This document shows positions 1-7,049 of a stretch of DNA of 13,437 nucleotides, piece by piece (within the stretch, counting starts at the first letter, position 1; each line of letters begins with the position of its first letter). The translations under genes and the position numbers were made by a program. The notes below the pieces were generated by a model. It saw only the letters and a list, made by a program, of their open reading frames with translations, was not told the origin of the DNA and did no database searches. Source of the DNA: Tannerella sp. (GTDB lineage: Bacteria > Bacteroidota > Bacteroidia > Bacteroidales > Tannerellaceae); NCBI GenBank assembly GCA_031290635.1, contig JAITNE010000067.1:1-13437 (forward strand). Direction: 5' to 3'.

Positions 1-317
1 CGACGTGTTTCTGTTCTACCAACATCTTGTCCCTAACGGGACAGGGACGCTATATCGAAACGAGCGGCGTGTACATCATCATCAATCCGAAGGACAATAT
101 CTTCAAACAACGTCATTTCCTCTTGTTTAATTTTTTTATGGGGACTCGCAATGACGATACCGGATAGATTGGAGATTGCTTCGTGCCTCCGGGGGACGAT
201 ACCGGATACCATCATAGCGTGGCGCGTAGCTGTTATTGCGTGTCGCACATTCGTCCCCCAGAGGTACGAAGCAATCTTGTAACTGTTGACATCATCCGAA
301 GAAAAAAAGTCTTGTTT
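1..317. other. Repeat-rich intergenic region, no convincing gene
   Basis: No recognisable protein is encoded here. It contains a perfect 6-bp hairpin, TGTCCC-TAAC-GGGACA, at 28-43 and a 26-bp imperfect inverted repeat at 173-198/252-277. Two plus-strand frames are open from the left edge, to stops at 128-130 and 165-167. They could be the tail of an upstream gene, but neither translation resembles a known domain and the second runs into repeat sequence. A minus-strand open frame at 33-248 is built largely from the repeats and is not credible. The region lies downstream of the DUF4419 gene. Confidence 0.6.
173..277. repeat. Imperfect long inverted repeat, 26-bp arms
   Basis: The left arm (173-198) begins AGATTGCTTCGT and ends GGGGGACG. 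The right arm (252-277) is its reverse complement with 2 mismatches in 26. The loop is 53 bp. The right arm ends ACGAAGCAATCT and shares the pattern CGTC, five variable bases, GAGG, one variable base, ACGAAGCAATCT with the copies at 10864-10889 and 10983-11008. It therefore belongs to a dispersed family in this genome. It could be a REP/MITE-like element or simply a structured RNA stem; there is no coding capacity. Confidence 0.75.
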
Positions 318-1916
318 CTACTTCTTTGTCAAGGTAAACTCATACGCTCCGCTCTTGCCGATTATGGCGCTTTTACCGTACTTTTCGGCAGCTTGCTTTT
401 CGTTGAGTATATTGAACGTGTCTATGTCTTCGGGCTGTAATCCGTTCAACACGCTTCTGTCGGATACAACTCCGTCAATAACAACCAACATGGTGGAAGT
501 TTTAGCATCGTTAATTATATCCTCCAAAATACTTTGTTGAAAAGCATTTATGTTTACTTCGCTATAGGGGAACATCTTGCGTATCCGTTCATTTGCCGCG
601 TAGTCTGTTTTGCCCGTCAGGGTCAAGCTGCCTATTTTCACAGCCGTCAACTGTTCGGGGATAATGATTGTTCCGGTAAATGATATTTCAAGACGCCCGA
701 TTGTGTCAAGTTTAAACAGCGCCTCAGGTATTTCATTTACACGGATTGAAATACTGCCGTTATGCTTGTTCAATTCCGTTTCAAAACTTTGCAGTTGTGA
801 TGCTTCCAGTGCGGCATTATCTTTCCTGCGGATCATCCAGCCGATTTTTGGCGTCAGGGCAAAGTTGTCACGGTTCTGTTCAAGTCCGAAGAATCCGGCC
901 CACAGTTCCAGCGGAGTGGTCTCGGTTGTATTTCCGTCAATCGTAATCAGCTTCAAATCAACTTTTACGATTTCTTCAGGGAGGTCGTCTCCGCCCGAAA
1001 GCTGCTTCAGATTGTTGCGTATCCCTCTCCTGTCATACGGAAAGAAGGCTACAATCCATCCGTCTATCACATTATGGATTCCATATTTTTCCGACGTATG
1101 CTGCTTGAAGATATTACGCCAGAATGTCTTGTTGACGTCGCCTTTCGAGGCTTTTACAAATTGAGTGAGGATGGGTTCAAGCTCTTGAGTCCACCATTCC
1201 AGGTCGTACCTGGCCAGCTGTCGGGTTTTGTCCAGTACTTTCTGCCAGTCTTCGGCAGTGCCGGTCAAAGTTATCTCCGGGATGCCGCAAACTACGAGAA
1301 ATACAACGTACTCAAAGTATGGTTTCATTGCTTCCATCACGGTGATTTGGGATGCAATCCTTTCGATCGAAGTTGTGGTGGAGAAATCAGCGGTTAAGAG
1401 GTCTATCAGTTCCTGACCGGTATGTTTTCCTATCTGATTTGTGAGTTCCGGAATGATGTTTTCCCAGATAACTGTATCCATAGCGGTTACTGCCAGCGTT
1501 TTTACGCCCTGAAAGTCCACGAAATAGCTGCGCATCTTCTCCGGGTCTGCCGAAACGTGCCTCGCAAACCCCTGACTTATCAACAGCCAGATCATATCGG
1601 GCGACAAAACCAGCGGTCGATGGTCGGCGTAGGCCTGATATACTCCGTTAAAGAACGGATGACTGCCTGATTTCACAAGCTCGGGAGCTTCACTGCGGGC
1701 TAAAATGTTATGCCTGATGATACTGTCCTTTTGTGCCGGGGACGGGTTTCTGTCAACGTCAAACAGTATTAACTGCGCACAGACGTCAAGATACGGCTCG
1801 GTTGGCAGCAAACTTTCGGGCTTTGAAAGTTTCTCAACCGAAAATGTAACGCCTTTCTGACTGTATGCCGCTAATGAGCAGCATGTCATAAGGGATAGTA
1901 AAATTAATTTCTTCAT
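318..1916 (-). CDS. Exported DUF4419 protein with TonB-plug-like C-terminus
   Basis: 532 aa. Residues 1-20 form a signal peptide (MKKLILLSLMTCCSLAAYSQ), so the protein is exported. The central part resembles DUF4419 proteins, whose function is unknown: residues about 101-121 (PLVLSPDMIWLLISQGFARH), 215-227 (ITLTGTAEDWQKV) and 285-295 (DGWIVAFFPYD). Residues about 476-532 differ: VVIDGVV, then LQPEDIDTFNILNEKQAAEKYG and an ending EFTLTKK. This resembles the plug-like segment of SusC/TonB-dependent receptors and the tails of some Bacteroidota M56-type proteins (IDG...L.P.DI..I.VLKD..A...YG......I.T.K). The fusion is inferred by motif recognition. The gene starts 48 bp after maf, with no TAnnTTTG box in the gap, so it may be read through from maf. 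Its molecular role is unknown. Confidence 0.85.
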   Translation of the reverse strand: MKKLILLSLMTCCSLAAYSQKGVTFSVEKLSKPESLLPTEPYLDVCAQLILFDVDRNPSPAQKDSIIRHNILARSEAPELVKSGSHPFFNGVYQAYADHRPLVLSPDMIWLLISQGFARHVSADPEKMRSYFVDFQGVKTLAVTAMDTVIWENIIPELTNQIGKHTGQELIDLLTADFSTTTSIERIASQITVMEAMKPYFEYVVFLVVCGIPEITLTGTAEDWQKVLDKTRQLARYDLEWWTQELEPILTQFVKASKGDVNKTFWRNIFKQHTSEKYGIHNVIDGWIVAFFPYDRRGIRNNLKQLSGGDDLPEEIVKVDLKLITIDGNTTETTPLELWAGFFGLEQNRDNFALTPKIGWMIRRKDNAALEASQLQSFETELNKHNGSISIRVNEIPEALFKLDTIGRLEISFTGTIIIPEQLTAVKIGSLTLTGKTDYAANERIRKMFPYSEVNINAFQQSILEDIINDAKTSTMLVVIDGVVSDRSVLNGLQPEDIDTFNILNEKQAAEKYGKSAIIGKSGAYEFTLTKK

Positions 1917-1932
1917 GTGATATTACAGTTTA

Positions 1933-1989
1933 ATTGTTCTGTTGCTTTGAGTTCTAGGCGGATATTATTGTTCTATTGCCTTGAGTTCG
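1933..1989. repeat. Partial duplication of the maf 3' end
   Basis: Positions 1967-1989 contain the last codons of maf (minus strand, ...ELKAIEQ-stop). Positions 1933-1955, just downstream of the stop, repeat this with 20 of the first 22 bases identical, offset by 34 bp. Read on the minus strand, the extra copy would encode ELKATEQ, but it lies beyond the stop and in a different frame. It looks like a small tandem duplication that left a vestigial copy of the gene's tail. Confidence 0.65.
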
Positions 1990-2537
1990 CGGTAGAGGCG
2001 CTGTACGGGCAATCCCATGACGTTGTAGAACGAGCCTTCGATGCTTTGGACGGCGACGTAGCCGATCCATTCCTGTATGCCGTAAGCGCCGGCTTTGTCG
2101 TAGGGCTTGTAGCGGTCAACGTAATAGTTGATTTCGTCGTCGGTCAGAACGGCGAAGGAGACGGTTGAAACAGCCGAGAACTCCCGCTGCTGCCCGGTCG
2201 TGGTAAGTACTACTCCCGTGATGACTTGATGGCTGCGGCCTGACAGCCGTCGAAGGATGCTGATGGCGTCGGCGCTGTCGGCGGGTTTTTCGATGACGTC
2301 GCCGTCGAGTACTACGATGGTGTCGGCCGTTATTATCAGTTCGTCGGACTGCATGGTTTGACGGTAGGCTTCCGCTTTATTGCGGGCTATGTGACATGGA
2401 ATGTCGGCGACGGGGACGTCCGGCGGACGGGATTCGTCGATGTCGGGGATGAGACGTACCGTGAAATCAATGTCCAGGCCTTCAAGTAATGCCTTGCGAC
2501 GCGGTGAACCGGATGCTAATATAATCTTGCAGGACAT
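1965..2537 (-). CDS. maf: Maf family nucleotide pyrophosphatase
   Basis: 190 aa, normal full length. Maf/YhdE enzymes hydrolyse non-canonical or pyrimidine nucleoside triphosphates (dTTP/UTP type) to monophosphates in the cytoplasm, cleaning the nucleotide pool. The N-terminal signature LASGSPRRKALL is at residues 7-18, with the phosphate-binding SPRR at 11-14. E35 lies in DIDES, K54 in ARNKAEAY, the ADT motif is at 71-73, and DKAGAYGIQ at 147-155. The ATG at 2535-2537 directly precedes the conserved N-terminus, so the start is secure. It lies between the FKBP gene and the DUF4419 gene on the same strand. No -7 box is seen just upstream, where the gap holds GAGAATT repeats. Substrate preference (YhdE versus YceF type) is not settled by what I can see. 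Confidence 0.93.
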   Translation of the reverse strand: MSCKIILASGSPRRKALLEGLDIDFTVRLIPDIDESRPPDVPVADIPCHIARNKAEAYRQTMQSDELIITADTIVVLDGDVIEKPADSADAISILRRLSGRSHQVITGVVLTTTGQQREFSAVSTVSFAVLTDDEINYYVDRYKPYDKAGAYGIQEWIGYVAVQSIEGSFYNVMGLPVQRLYRELKAIEQ

Positions 2538-2544
2538 AGGGTTT

Positions 2545-2590
2545 AATTGGGAATTGAGAATTGAGAATTGAGAATGGAGAATGGGGAGTG
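2545..2590. repeat. GAGAATT heptad microsatellite
   Basis: The short gap between the FKBP and maf genes carries about five degenerate heptads of the GAGAATT type (AATTGAGAATTGAGAATTG, then GAGAATGG variants). The same heptad recurs at 10793-11040. Such repeats are common in intergenic DNA of some Bacteroidota. No function is apparent. Confidence 0.75.
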
Positions 2591-2642
2591 GCAGGTACGA
2601 AACAGTCCGAATATTGAATTGAGCTGCGGGACAACGGTTGAG

Positions 2643-3551
2643 TCATTTGTCTATCTCTACCAATTCTACTTCAAAAATCAGGGTTGAATATGGCGGGATA
2701 TTGCTTTGGTCGGCAGCGCCGTAGCCAAGTTCCTGCGGGATATACAACTTCCACTTTGAACCGACGGACATCAGCTGCAAGGCTTCCGTCCAGCCGCGAA
2801 TTACCTGATTGACACGGAAGCGTGCCGGCTTGCCGGTCTTGTAGGAGCTGTCGAACTCAGTTCCGTCTATCAGTGTGCCGCGATAATTGACCTGTACGGA
2901 TGAGTTGTTTTCGGGTCGTTGAAGAGCGCCGGAAACCGCGCCGGAAACCGCGTCCGCATCCGCTCCTGCCTTGATTATCTCGTACTGCAGTCCGCTCTCG
3001 GCAGTAACGATTCCCGGTCTTGCAGCATTATCCTCCAGGAACTTGCGGTTGACCGCTATCTGTTCGGCGTACTTCTGCTGCTTGAACTCATTCTTCAGCT
3101 TCTCAATCTTGGCATGACTGTAGGTCTGGGCGTGGATTATCTGCATATCGTTACCCGTCTGCTTCACGCCGTGATAGAATCCCGCCAGCACTGCCGTGCG
3201 ATTGACCGTAAGGCTCGAATCACCGGAGAATACCTCGCGGTTGAGGCCGTCTATCCATTGATTGTTGATGAGTTGAGCCACGCGAATGCCTTCCATGTAG
3301 GCGACGTCCGATGGACTGTAATGTTTGTTGCCGTAGCGCAAACCCTCGTAGAATGCGTCGATATGGCTGGTATCGACTCCTGCCTGATTTTGCAGGTAAG
3401 CCATGATACCTTCGGCTCGCGACATGCCGAAATAGTACGACATGGTGTCGATTTCGGTTTTAAGTTCGGTCTTGCGAAACATCCTGCAAGACCCGGCGCT
3501 CAGCAAGCTCAGCAAGGCAGCGCCCATAATCAGGATACTTGTTTTCTTCAT
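2643..3551 (-). CDS. FKBP-type peptidyl-prolyl isomerase, predicted lipoprotein
   Basis: 302 aa. This is a Mip/FkpA-like proline isomerase acting on envelope proteins. Residues 1-22 form a lipoprotein-type signal ending LLSAGSC, predicting lipidation at C22 and membrane anchoring. Residues about 33-170 are a helical FKBP_N-like dimerisation region (DTMSYYFGMSRAEGI). The FKBP domain spans about 185-302, with VNYRGTLIDGTEFDSSY (221-237), GWTEALQLMSVGSKWKLYIP (253-272), ELGYG (274-278) and IPPYSTLIFEVELVEI near the end. The inter-domain linker contains a perfect 12-bp in-frame tandem duplication at 2926-2949, giving AVSGAVSG. The gene precedes maf on the same strand and diverges from the metallophosphoesterase at 3634. 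The substrate is unknown. Confidence 0.93.
   Translation of the reverse strand: MKKTSILIMGAALLSLLSAGSCRMFRKTELKTEIDTMSYYFGMSRAEGIMAYLQNQAGVDTSHIDAFYEGLRYGNKHYSPSDVAYMEGIRVAQLINNQWIDGLNREVFSGDSSLTVNRTAVLAGFYHGVKQTGNDMQIIHAQTYSHAKIEKLKNEFKQQKYAEQIAVNRKFLEDNAARPGIVTAESGLQYEIIKAGADADAVSGAVSGALQRPENNSSVQVNYRGTLIDGTEFDSSYKTGKPARFRVNQVIRGWTEALQLMSVGSKWKLYIPQELGYGAADQSNIPPYSTLIFEVELVEIDK
2926..2949. repeat. 12-bp in-frame tandem duplication in the FKBP linker
   Basis: GCGCCGGAAACC occurs twice in perfect tandem. On the minus strand it encodes a doubled AVSG tetrapeptide at about residues 201-208, between the helical N-domain and the FKBP domain. The unit is a multiple of three, so copy-number change would alter linker length without breaking the frame. 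Confidence 0.85.
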
Positions 3552-3582
3552 TTCTTCTTTGAATTTTATTAATAACAGGGGG

Positions 3583-3590
3583 CAAAATTA
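3583..3590 (-). promoter_or_regulatory. Possible -7 box for the FKBP gene
   Basis: The minus strand reads TAATTTTG, matching TAnnTTTG, about 32 bp before the ATG at 3551. No TTTG-type -33 element is seen at the usual distance, so this is a weak call in AT-rich DNA. Confidence 0.35.
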
Positions 3591-3602
3591 AATATTATTT
3601 TT

Positions 3603-3610
3603 TACTTTTG
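3603..3610 (+). promoter_or_regulatory. Bacteroidota -7 box for the metallophosphoesterase gene
   Basis: TACTTTTG followed by CGG matches the TAnnTTTG(C) consensus. It lies 23 bp before the ATG at 3634, giving a short leader. The -33 region is not obvious. It is back to back with the FKBP promoter region. Confidence 0.6.
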
Positions 3611-3633
3611 CGGTATAAAAATTCAACAAACAG

Positions 3634-4773
3634 ATGAAAGTATTCCTTCAATCAATTTTCGGCCAGCTGATATTCAGCATGTATATCTTGTGGCGTGGAC
3701 GGCAAGCTCTTCCTCCGAAGAAAGTTTTCCGGCTACCCTTCAAGCTTGCCGTCTTCATAGAACTGCTTATGTACTTCACGGGCTTCTTCTTCCACGAATA
3801 TCTGCCCGACGAGGTGTTTGTGCCCCTGATGTTTATCTGCAACACATGGTACATAGCTTCGATGTACATAACGATGATCCTGCTCGGATTAACCTGTCTG
3901 CATCTGCTGCACAAGCGTTGGGCATGGTATCCGGCGTATGTCAACTACTATTGGGCTCGGACGAAGGCGACGCTTTTCATCCTGGTTACGGCCGGCGTCG
4001 TCTGGCTTATGATTTTTGGTTATAATAATGTACGGTATCCGTCGGTACAGCACGTTTACATCACGATTCCAAAGATAGTCGAAGGACGCGACAGCCTCAC
4101 CGTAGTTATGACCGCCGACTGGCATATCGGCGAAGTAATACGCAAGTCTCAGGTGCAGCGCATCGTCAGTCTCTGCAACGCTCAGAACCCCGATATAACC
4201 TTTATTGTAGGAGATATTGTCGATTACGAAATGCGGTTTGCCGAGCGTGCCCATATTGAAGAAGACCTGCGTGAACTGCGAGCGCCGCTTGGCGTTTACA
4301 TGACGCTCGGCAACCATGAATATCGCGCCAATATCGACGCCAAAAAGAGGTGGATTGCCAAGACCGGTCTTACACTGCTTGTGGATACGGTTGTAGCTCC
4401 GGCGGACTCGTCCTTCTACGTTGTCGGACGCGACGATTATATCAATCATGAGAAACGTGCTCCGCTCGCCAAGCTGATGCGCCATCTGGATACCTCGAAG
4501 CCGATAATCGTCCTTGATCATCAACCTAACCGTCTCAACGAAATAGTGATGAATCAAGCCGATCTTGGTCTGCACGGACATACTCACAACGGACAGGTAT
4601 GGCCTTATTCCATACTTCTAAACTTTGTTTACGAGTGTGTTTACGGCTATTACCGCAAGGGCATGACTCAATTTTTCATCACCTCCGGCGTAGGCATAGC
4701 CGGCCCCCCGTACCGCATCGGCACGCATTCCGAAATAGTAGTTCTACATATAAGATTTGACAAATATGATTAA
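3634..4773 (+). CDS. Membrane-anchored metallophosphoesterase
   Basis: 379 aa. A YkuE-like calcineurin-superfamily phosphoesterase fused to an N-terminal membrane region. Hydrophobic segments lie at about 3-20, 36-55, 62-88 and 112-130. The catalytic domain follows from about 150, with all metal-ligand blocks present: ADWHIG (161-166, D162/H164), GDIVDY (193-198), GNHEY (226-230), DHQP (295-298) and GHTHNGQ (315-321). Relatives act on phosphate esters or lipid-linked pyrophosphates at the membrane, but the substrate here cannot be deduced. The gene has its own -7 box at 3603. Its last codons overlap the ATG of the next gene, so the two are probably translationally coupled. Confidence 0.9.
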   Translation: MKVFLQSIFGQLIFSMYILWRGRQALPPKKVFRLPFKLAVFIELLMYFTGFFFHEYLPDEVFVPLMFICNTWYIASMYITMILLGLTCLHLLHKRWAWYPAYVNYYWARTKATLFILVTAGVVWLMIFGYNNVRYPSVQHVYITIPKIVEGRDSLTVVMTADWHIGEVIRKSQVQRIVSLCNAQNPDITFIVGDIVDYEMRFAERAHIEEDLRELRAPLGVYMTLGNHEYRANIDAKKRWIAKTGLTLLVDTVVAPADSSFYVVGRDDYINHEKRAPLAKLMRHLDTSKPIIVLDHQPNRLNEIVMNQADLGLHGHTHNGQVWPYSILLNFVYECVYGYYRKGMTQFFITSGVGIAGPPYRIGTHSEIVVLHIRFDKYD

Positions 4774-5272
4774 GACAACATTAATAACATGCTTTTTGCT
4801 GATGATTTCATTCACCGCACAGGCACAGTACGACCGGCTATACGCCTTCGAGAAGGGCAGCAATCTGATAGGGCTTAACCTTGGTTTAAGTCTTGGCAAC
4901 GACAGTCGCACGGTAATCTGCGGTTCTTACGAATACGGACTTACTAAGCTCTTTGTTGACGAATGTGTCCTTGGCGGCGGCGTATTCGGCGGCTACTACA
5001 AGAACAGTTATGGCGCGGAAGTCGGCAGAATCTACATCACCGGACTGCGCTTGAACGTCCATTATCAGTTTGTTGACCGTCTGGACACCTACCTCGGCAT
5101 CGACCCCAACTTCAACATCCGCACCTTCAAGCAAGCCCGTGACTCATCCGGATTTGCCACATACATACATGCAGGAGGCCGTTATTACCTTACTAATTGG
5201 CTTGGAGTCTTCGCGGAAGTCTCCACCGGCAGCTTCAACACCTTCAGCGGCGGCGCGTCGATACGATTTTGA
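4766..5272 (+). CDS. Small outer-membrane beta-barrel protein
   Basis: 168 aa from the ATG at 4766; a TTG three codons earlier is less likely. Residues 1-20 form a signal peptide with an AQA-Q cleavage site (MIKTTLITCFLLMISFTAQA). The rest alternates polar and hydrophobic residues in short strands rich in glycine and aromatics (NLIGLNLGLSLG, GGGVFGGYYKNSYG, IYITGLRLNVHYQF, FATYIHAGGRYYL) and ends in phenylalanine (GGASIRF). This is the usual pattern of an eight-strand-type outer-membrane barrel. The ATG lies inside the last codons of the metallophosphoesterase gene (8-bp overlap, different frame), suggesting coupled translation. No ligand or specific function is recognised. Confidence 0.82.
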   Translation: MIKTTLITCFLLMISFTAQAQYDRLYAFEKGSNLIGLNLGLSLGNDSRTVICGSYEYGLTKLFVDECVLGGGVFGGYYKNSYGAEVGRIYITGLRLNVHYQFVDRLDTYLGIDPNFNIRTFKQARDSSGFATYIHAGGRYYLTNWLGVFAEVSTGSFNTFSGGASIRF

Positions 5273-5317
5273 TTTTCAGACAGCCGCCTGCATCCCACAA
5301 ATTCATTAAACCCTCAT

Positions 5318-5356
5318 GTTTCCGGTCGGACGTCTATTTTGATTCCAACCGGAAAC
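5318..5356. repeat. Inverted repeat upstream of efp
   Basis: GTTTCCGGT (5318-5326) and ACCGGAAAC (5348-5356) are perfect 9-bp inverted arms around a 21-bp loop, in the gap between the beta-barrel gene and efp. There is no T tract after it, so it is not a standard intrinsic terminator. It might still act as a 3' stabilising hairpin for the upstream transcript, or bind a regulator. Confidence 0.55.
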
Positions 5357-5390
5357 CTCATCGCGTGTCGCACATGTCCGTCGTTGTTCA

Positions 5391-5423
5391 TTGTTCATTA
5401 TTCGCTATTTTTTACTACCTTTG
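5391..5423 (+). promoter_or_regulatory. Promoter of the efp-radC-DUF59-lpxH operon
   Basis: TACCTTTG (5416-5423), followed by CGGCG, matches the Bacteroidota -7 consensus. A TTG at 5391-5393, 22 bp upstream, can serve as the -33 element. The ATG of efp is at 5457, giving a leader of roughly 27 nt. No further promoter of this type is seen in the short gaps of the following genes. Confidence 0.75.
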
Positions 5424-5456
5424 CGGCGAAAATCAATAACAAATTAATAGAATTTT

Positions 5457-6026
5457 ATGGCAACAACAGCAGATTTTAGAAACGGAATGTGTCTTGATTT
5501 AGATGGCACTTACTATTTTATCACAGAGTTTCTTCACGTTAAACCCGGCAAAGGTCCGGCTTTCGTCAGAACTAAACTCAAGAGCGTAACTACCGGTCGA
5601 GTTATCGACAAGACCTGGAATGCCGGCGTCAGAGTCGAAGAAGTACGCATCGAACGACGTCCCTATCAGTTCCTCTACAAGGACGATATGGGCTACAACT
5701 TTATGCACCCCGAAACTTTTGAACAGATTATGATTCCCGGAGAAAGTATCGAAGGCGTGCAGTTTCTCAAAGAGGGCGACGCCGTCGAAGCAATGGTTCA
5801 CGCCGAAAGCGAAACCATCCTCACCTGCGAACTGCCCGCACACGTTATCCTCGAAGTAACCTACACCGAGCACGGAGTCAAGGGTGATACCGCGACCAAC
5901 ACCCTCAAACCGGCTACCGTCGAGACCGGCGCTGAAGTACGCGTGCCGCTCTTCATCAACGTCGGCGAAAAGATCGAAGTCGATACCCGCGACGGTTCTT
6001 ACATAGGACGTATAAGCGCGAAGTAA
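5457..6026 (+). CDS. efp: Translation elongation factor P
   Basis: 189 aa, normal length. EF-P binds the ribosome between the P and E sites and relieves stalling at proline runs. The N-terminal KOW-like domain carries the tip loop [15 protein letters not shown], with Lys32 at the position that is post-translationally modified in many bacteria. The middle OB domain contains [17 protein letters not shown] (about 74-90). The C-terminal OB domain ends in [16 protein letters not shown], the family signature. No lysine-modifying enzyme gene is in the window. It is first in an operon with radC (3-bp gap), the DUF59 gene and lpxH. The ATG at 5457 fits the family N-terminus. Confidence 0.97.
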   Translation: MATTADFRNGMCLDLDGTYYFITEFLHVKPGKGPAFVRTKLKSVTTGRVIDKTWNAGVRVEEVRIERRPYQFLYKDDMGYNFMHPETFEQIMIPGESIEGVQFLKEGDAVEAMVHAESETILTCELPAHVILEVTYTEHGVKGDTATNTLKPATVETGAEVRVPLFINVGEKIEVDTRDGSYIGRISAK

Positions 6027-6029
6027 TCC

Positions 6030-6731
6030 ATGAACCGTCTGCGTATAAAAGATCTCGCCGAAGAAGACCGTCCTCGCGAAAAGATGCTCCTCAAGGGAGC
6101 GCTTTCGCTGAGCGACGCCGAGCTTGTAGCCATACTTTTAGGCTCGGGCAACAGGGAAGACTCCGCCGTCGAACTTGCGCGGAAAATCCTTGGCGACGAC
6201 GAACAGAACCTCAACTCCCTCGGCAAACGTTCTATCTCCTACTTCAAGAAGTACAAAGGCGTCGGCGAAGCGAAAGCCGTCGTCATCACAGCCGCCCTGG
6301 AGTTAGGTCGACGTCGCAACCTCGCCGAGCCGCCCAAACGCACAAGCATCCGCAGCAGCAACGACATCTTTCAACTCTTCCACCGCTATCTCTGCGACCT
6401 TACTCACGAAGAACTGTGGGTCGCCTTCCTCACCCATTCGTTGAAAGTGATAGAGAAGAAGCGCGTCAGCGAGGGCGATTTAAACGCCACCGTCGGCTGT
6501 GTGCACAAGATCATCAAAGCTGCCGTCGAAGCTACTACATGCAACGGCATCATCCTTTGTCATAATCATCCTTCGGGCAACCTGAAGCCAAGTCCGCAGG
6601 ACGACAACTTGACTGCCACCCTCAGCCATGCAGCCCGACTGCTTGACATGAAACTGATAGATCACCTCATCATCAGCGACAATCATTATTACAGTTACGC
6701 CGACGAAAACAGAATAGACAATGGAAAATGA
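6030..6731 (+). CDS. radC: RadC family JAB1/MPN domain protein
   Basis: 233 aa, full length. Residues about 20-90 form the UPF0758 N-terminal region with a helix-hairpin-helix-like segment (YFKKYKGVGEAKAVVITAALELGRR). Residues about 105-230 are the JAB1/MPN (JAMM) metalloprotease-like domain. The metal-binding set is intact: HNHPSGNLKPSPQDD at 178-192 gives H178, H180, S182 and D191, and a glutamate is available at 127/128 (HEELW). Despite the name, a DNA-repair role is not established and the biochemical function is unclear. It starts 3 bp after efp and overlaps the DUF59 gene by 11 bp. This is a chromosomal, operon-embedded copy, not the short form often seen on mobile elements. Confidence 0.93.
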   Translation: MNRLRIKDLAEEDRPREKMLLKGALSLSDAELVAILLGSGNREDSAVELARKILGDDEQNLNSLGKRSISYFKKYKGVGEAKAVVITAALELGRRRNLAEPPKRTSIRSSNDIFQLFHRYLCDLTHEELWVAFLTHSLKVIEKKRVSEGDLNATVGCVHKIIKAAVEATTCNGIILCHNHPSGNLKPSPQDDNLTATLSHAARLLDMKLIDHLIISDNHYYSYADENRIDNGK

Positions 6732-7038
6732 ATTCCTCCGCACCGAAGAAGAGATAGTCCGTATGTTAAAGACGGTCTATGACCCCGAAATCCCCGTAAA
6801 CATCTACGACTTGGGATTGATCTACAAAGTCGATATAGATGACTCGCAAAACGTTTCTATCGACATGACCTTTACCGCCCCCAACTGTCCCGCCGCCGAT
6901 TACATCATCGAAGACGTTCGCATGAAAGTCGAAAGCGTCGAAGGCGTCCGCAGCGCTCATGTCAACCTCGTCTTCGAGCCTGAGTGGCACCGCGATATGA
7001 TGACCGAAGAAGCTAAATTGGAGATAGGATTGCTATAG
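6721..7038 (+). CDS. DUF59/MIP18 family Fe-S assembly protein (SufT-like)
   Basis: 105 aa. DUF59 proteins act in iron-sulfur cluster assembly or transfer to target proteins. Visible signatures are VYDPEIPVNIYDLGLIY (19-35), the conserved-cysteine loop MTFTAPNCPAADYI (49-62, Cys56) and the tail VFEPEWHRDMMTEEAKLEIGLL (84-105). The family is recognised with confidence, but the client protein is not known. The ATG at 6721 lies inside the end of radC (11-bp overlap), indicating co-translation, and the stop is 11 bp before lpxH. No suf genes are nearby. Confidence 0.92.
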   Translation: MENEFLRTEEEIVRMLKTVYDPEIPVNIYDLGLIYKVDIDDSQNVSIDMTFTAPNCPAADYIIEDVRMKVESVEGVRSAHVNLVFEPEWHRDMMTEEAKLEIGLL

Positions 7039-7049
7039 AAGATATCTTT

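Noticed and set aside
1..167. 3' end of a plus-strand gene entering from the left
   Set aside because: Two frames are open from the edge (stops at 128 and 165), but neither has a recognisable motif and both overlap repeat-like sequence. It cannot be decided without upstream sequence.
33..248. A 71-aa minus-strand protein
   Set aside because: It overlaps the inverted-repeat element, has no recognisable domain, and its sequence is largely explained by repeat DNA.
2919..3572. A 217-aa plus-strand frame
   Set aside because: It is antisense to the FKBP gene and shows no domain or signal.
3889..4587. A 232-aa minus-strand frame
   Set aside because: It is antisense to the metallophosphoesterase, which has all family motifs; no domain is seen in the antisense translation.
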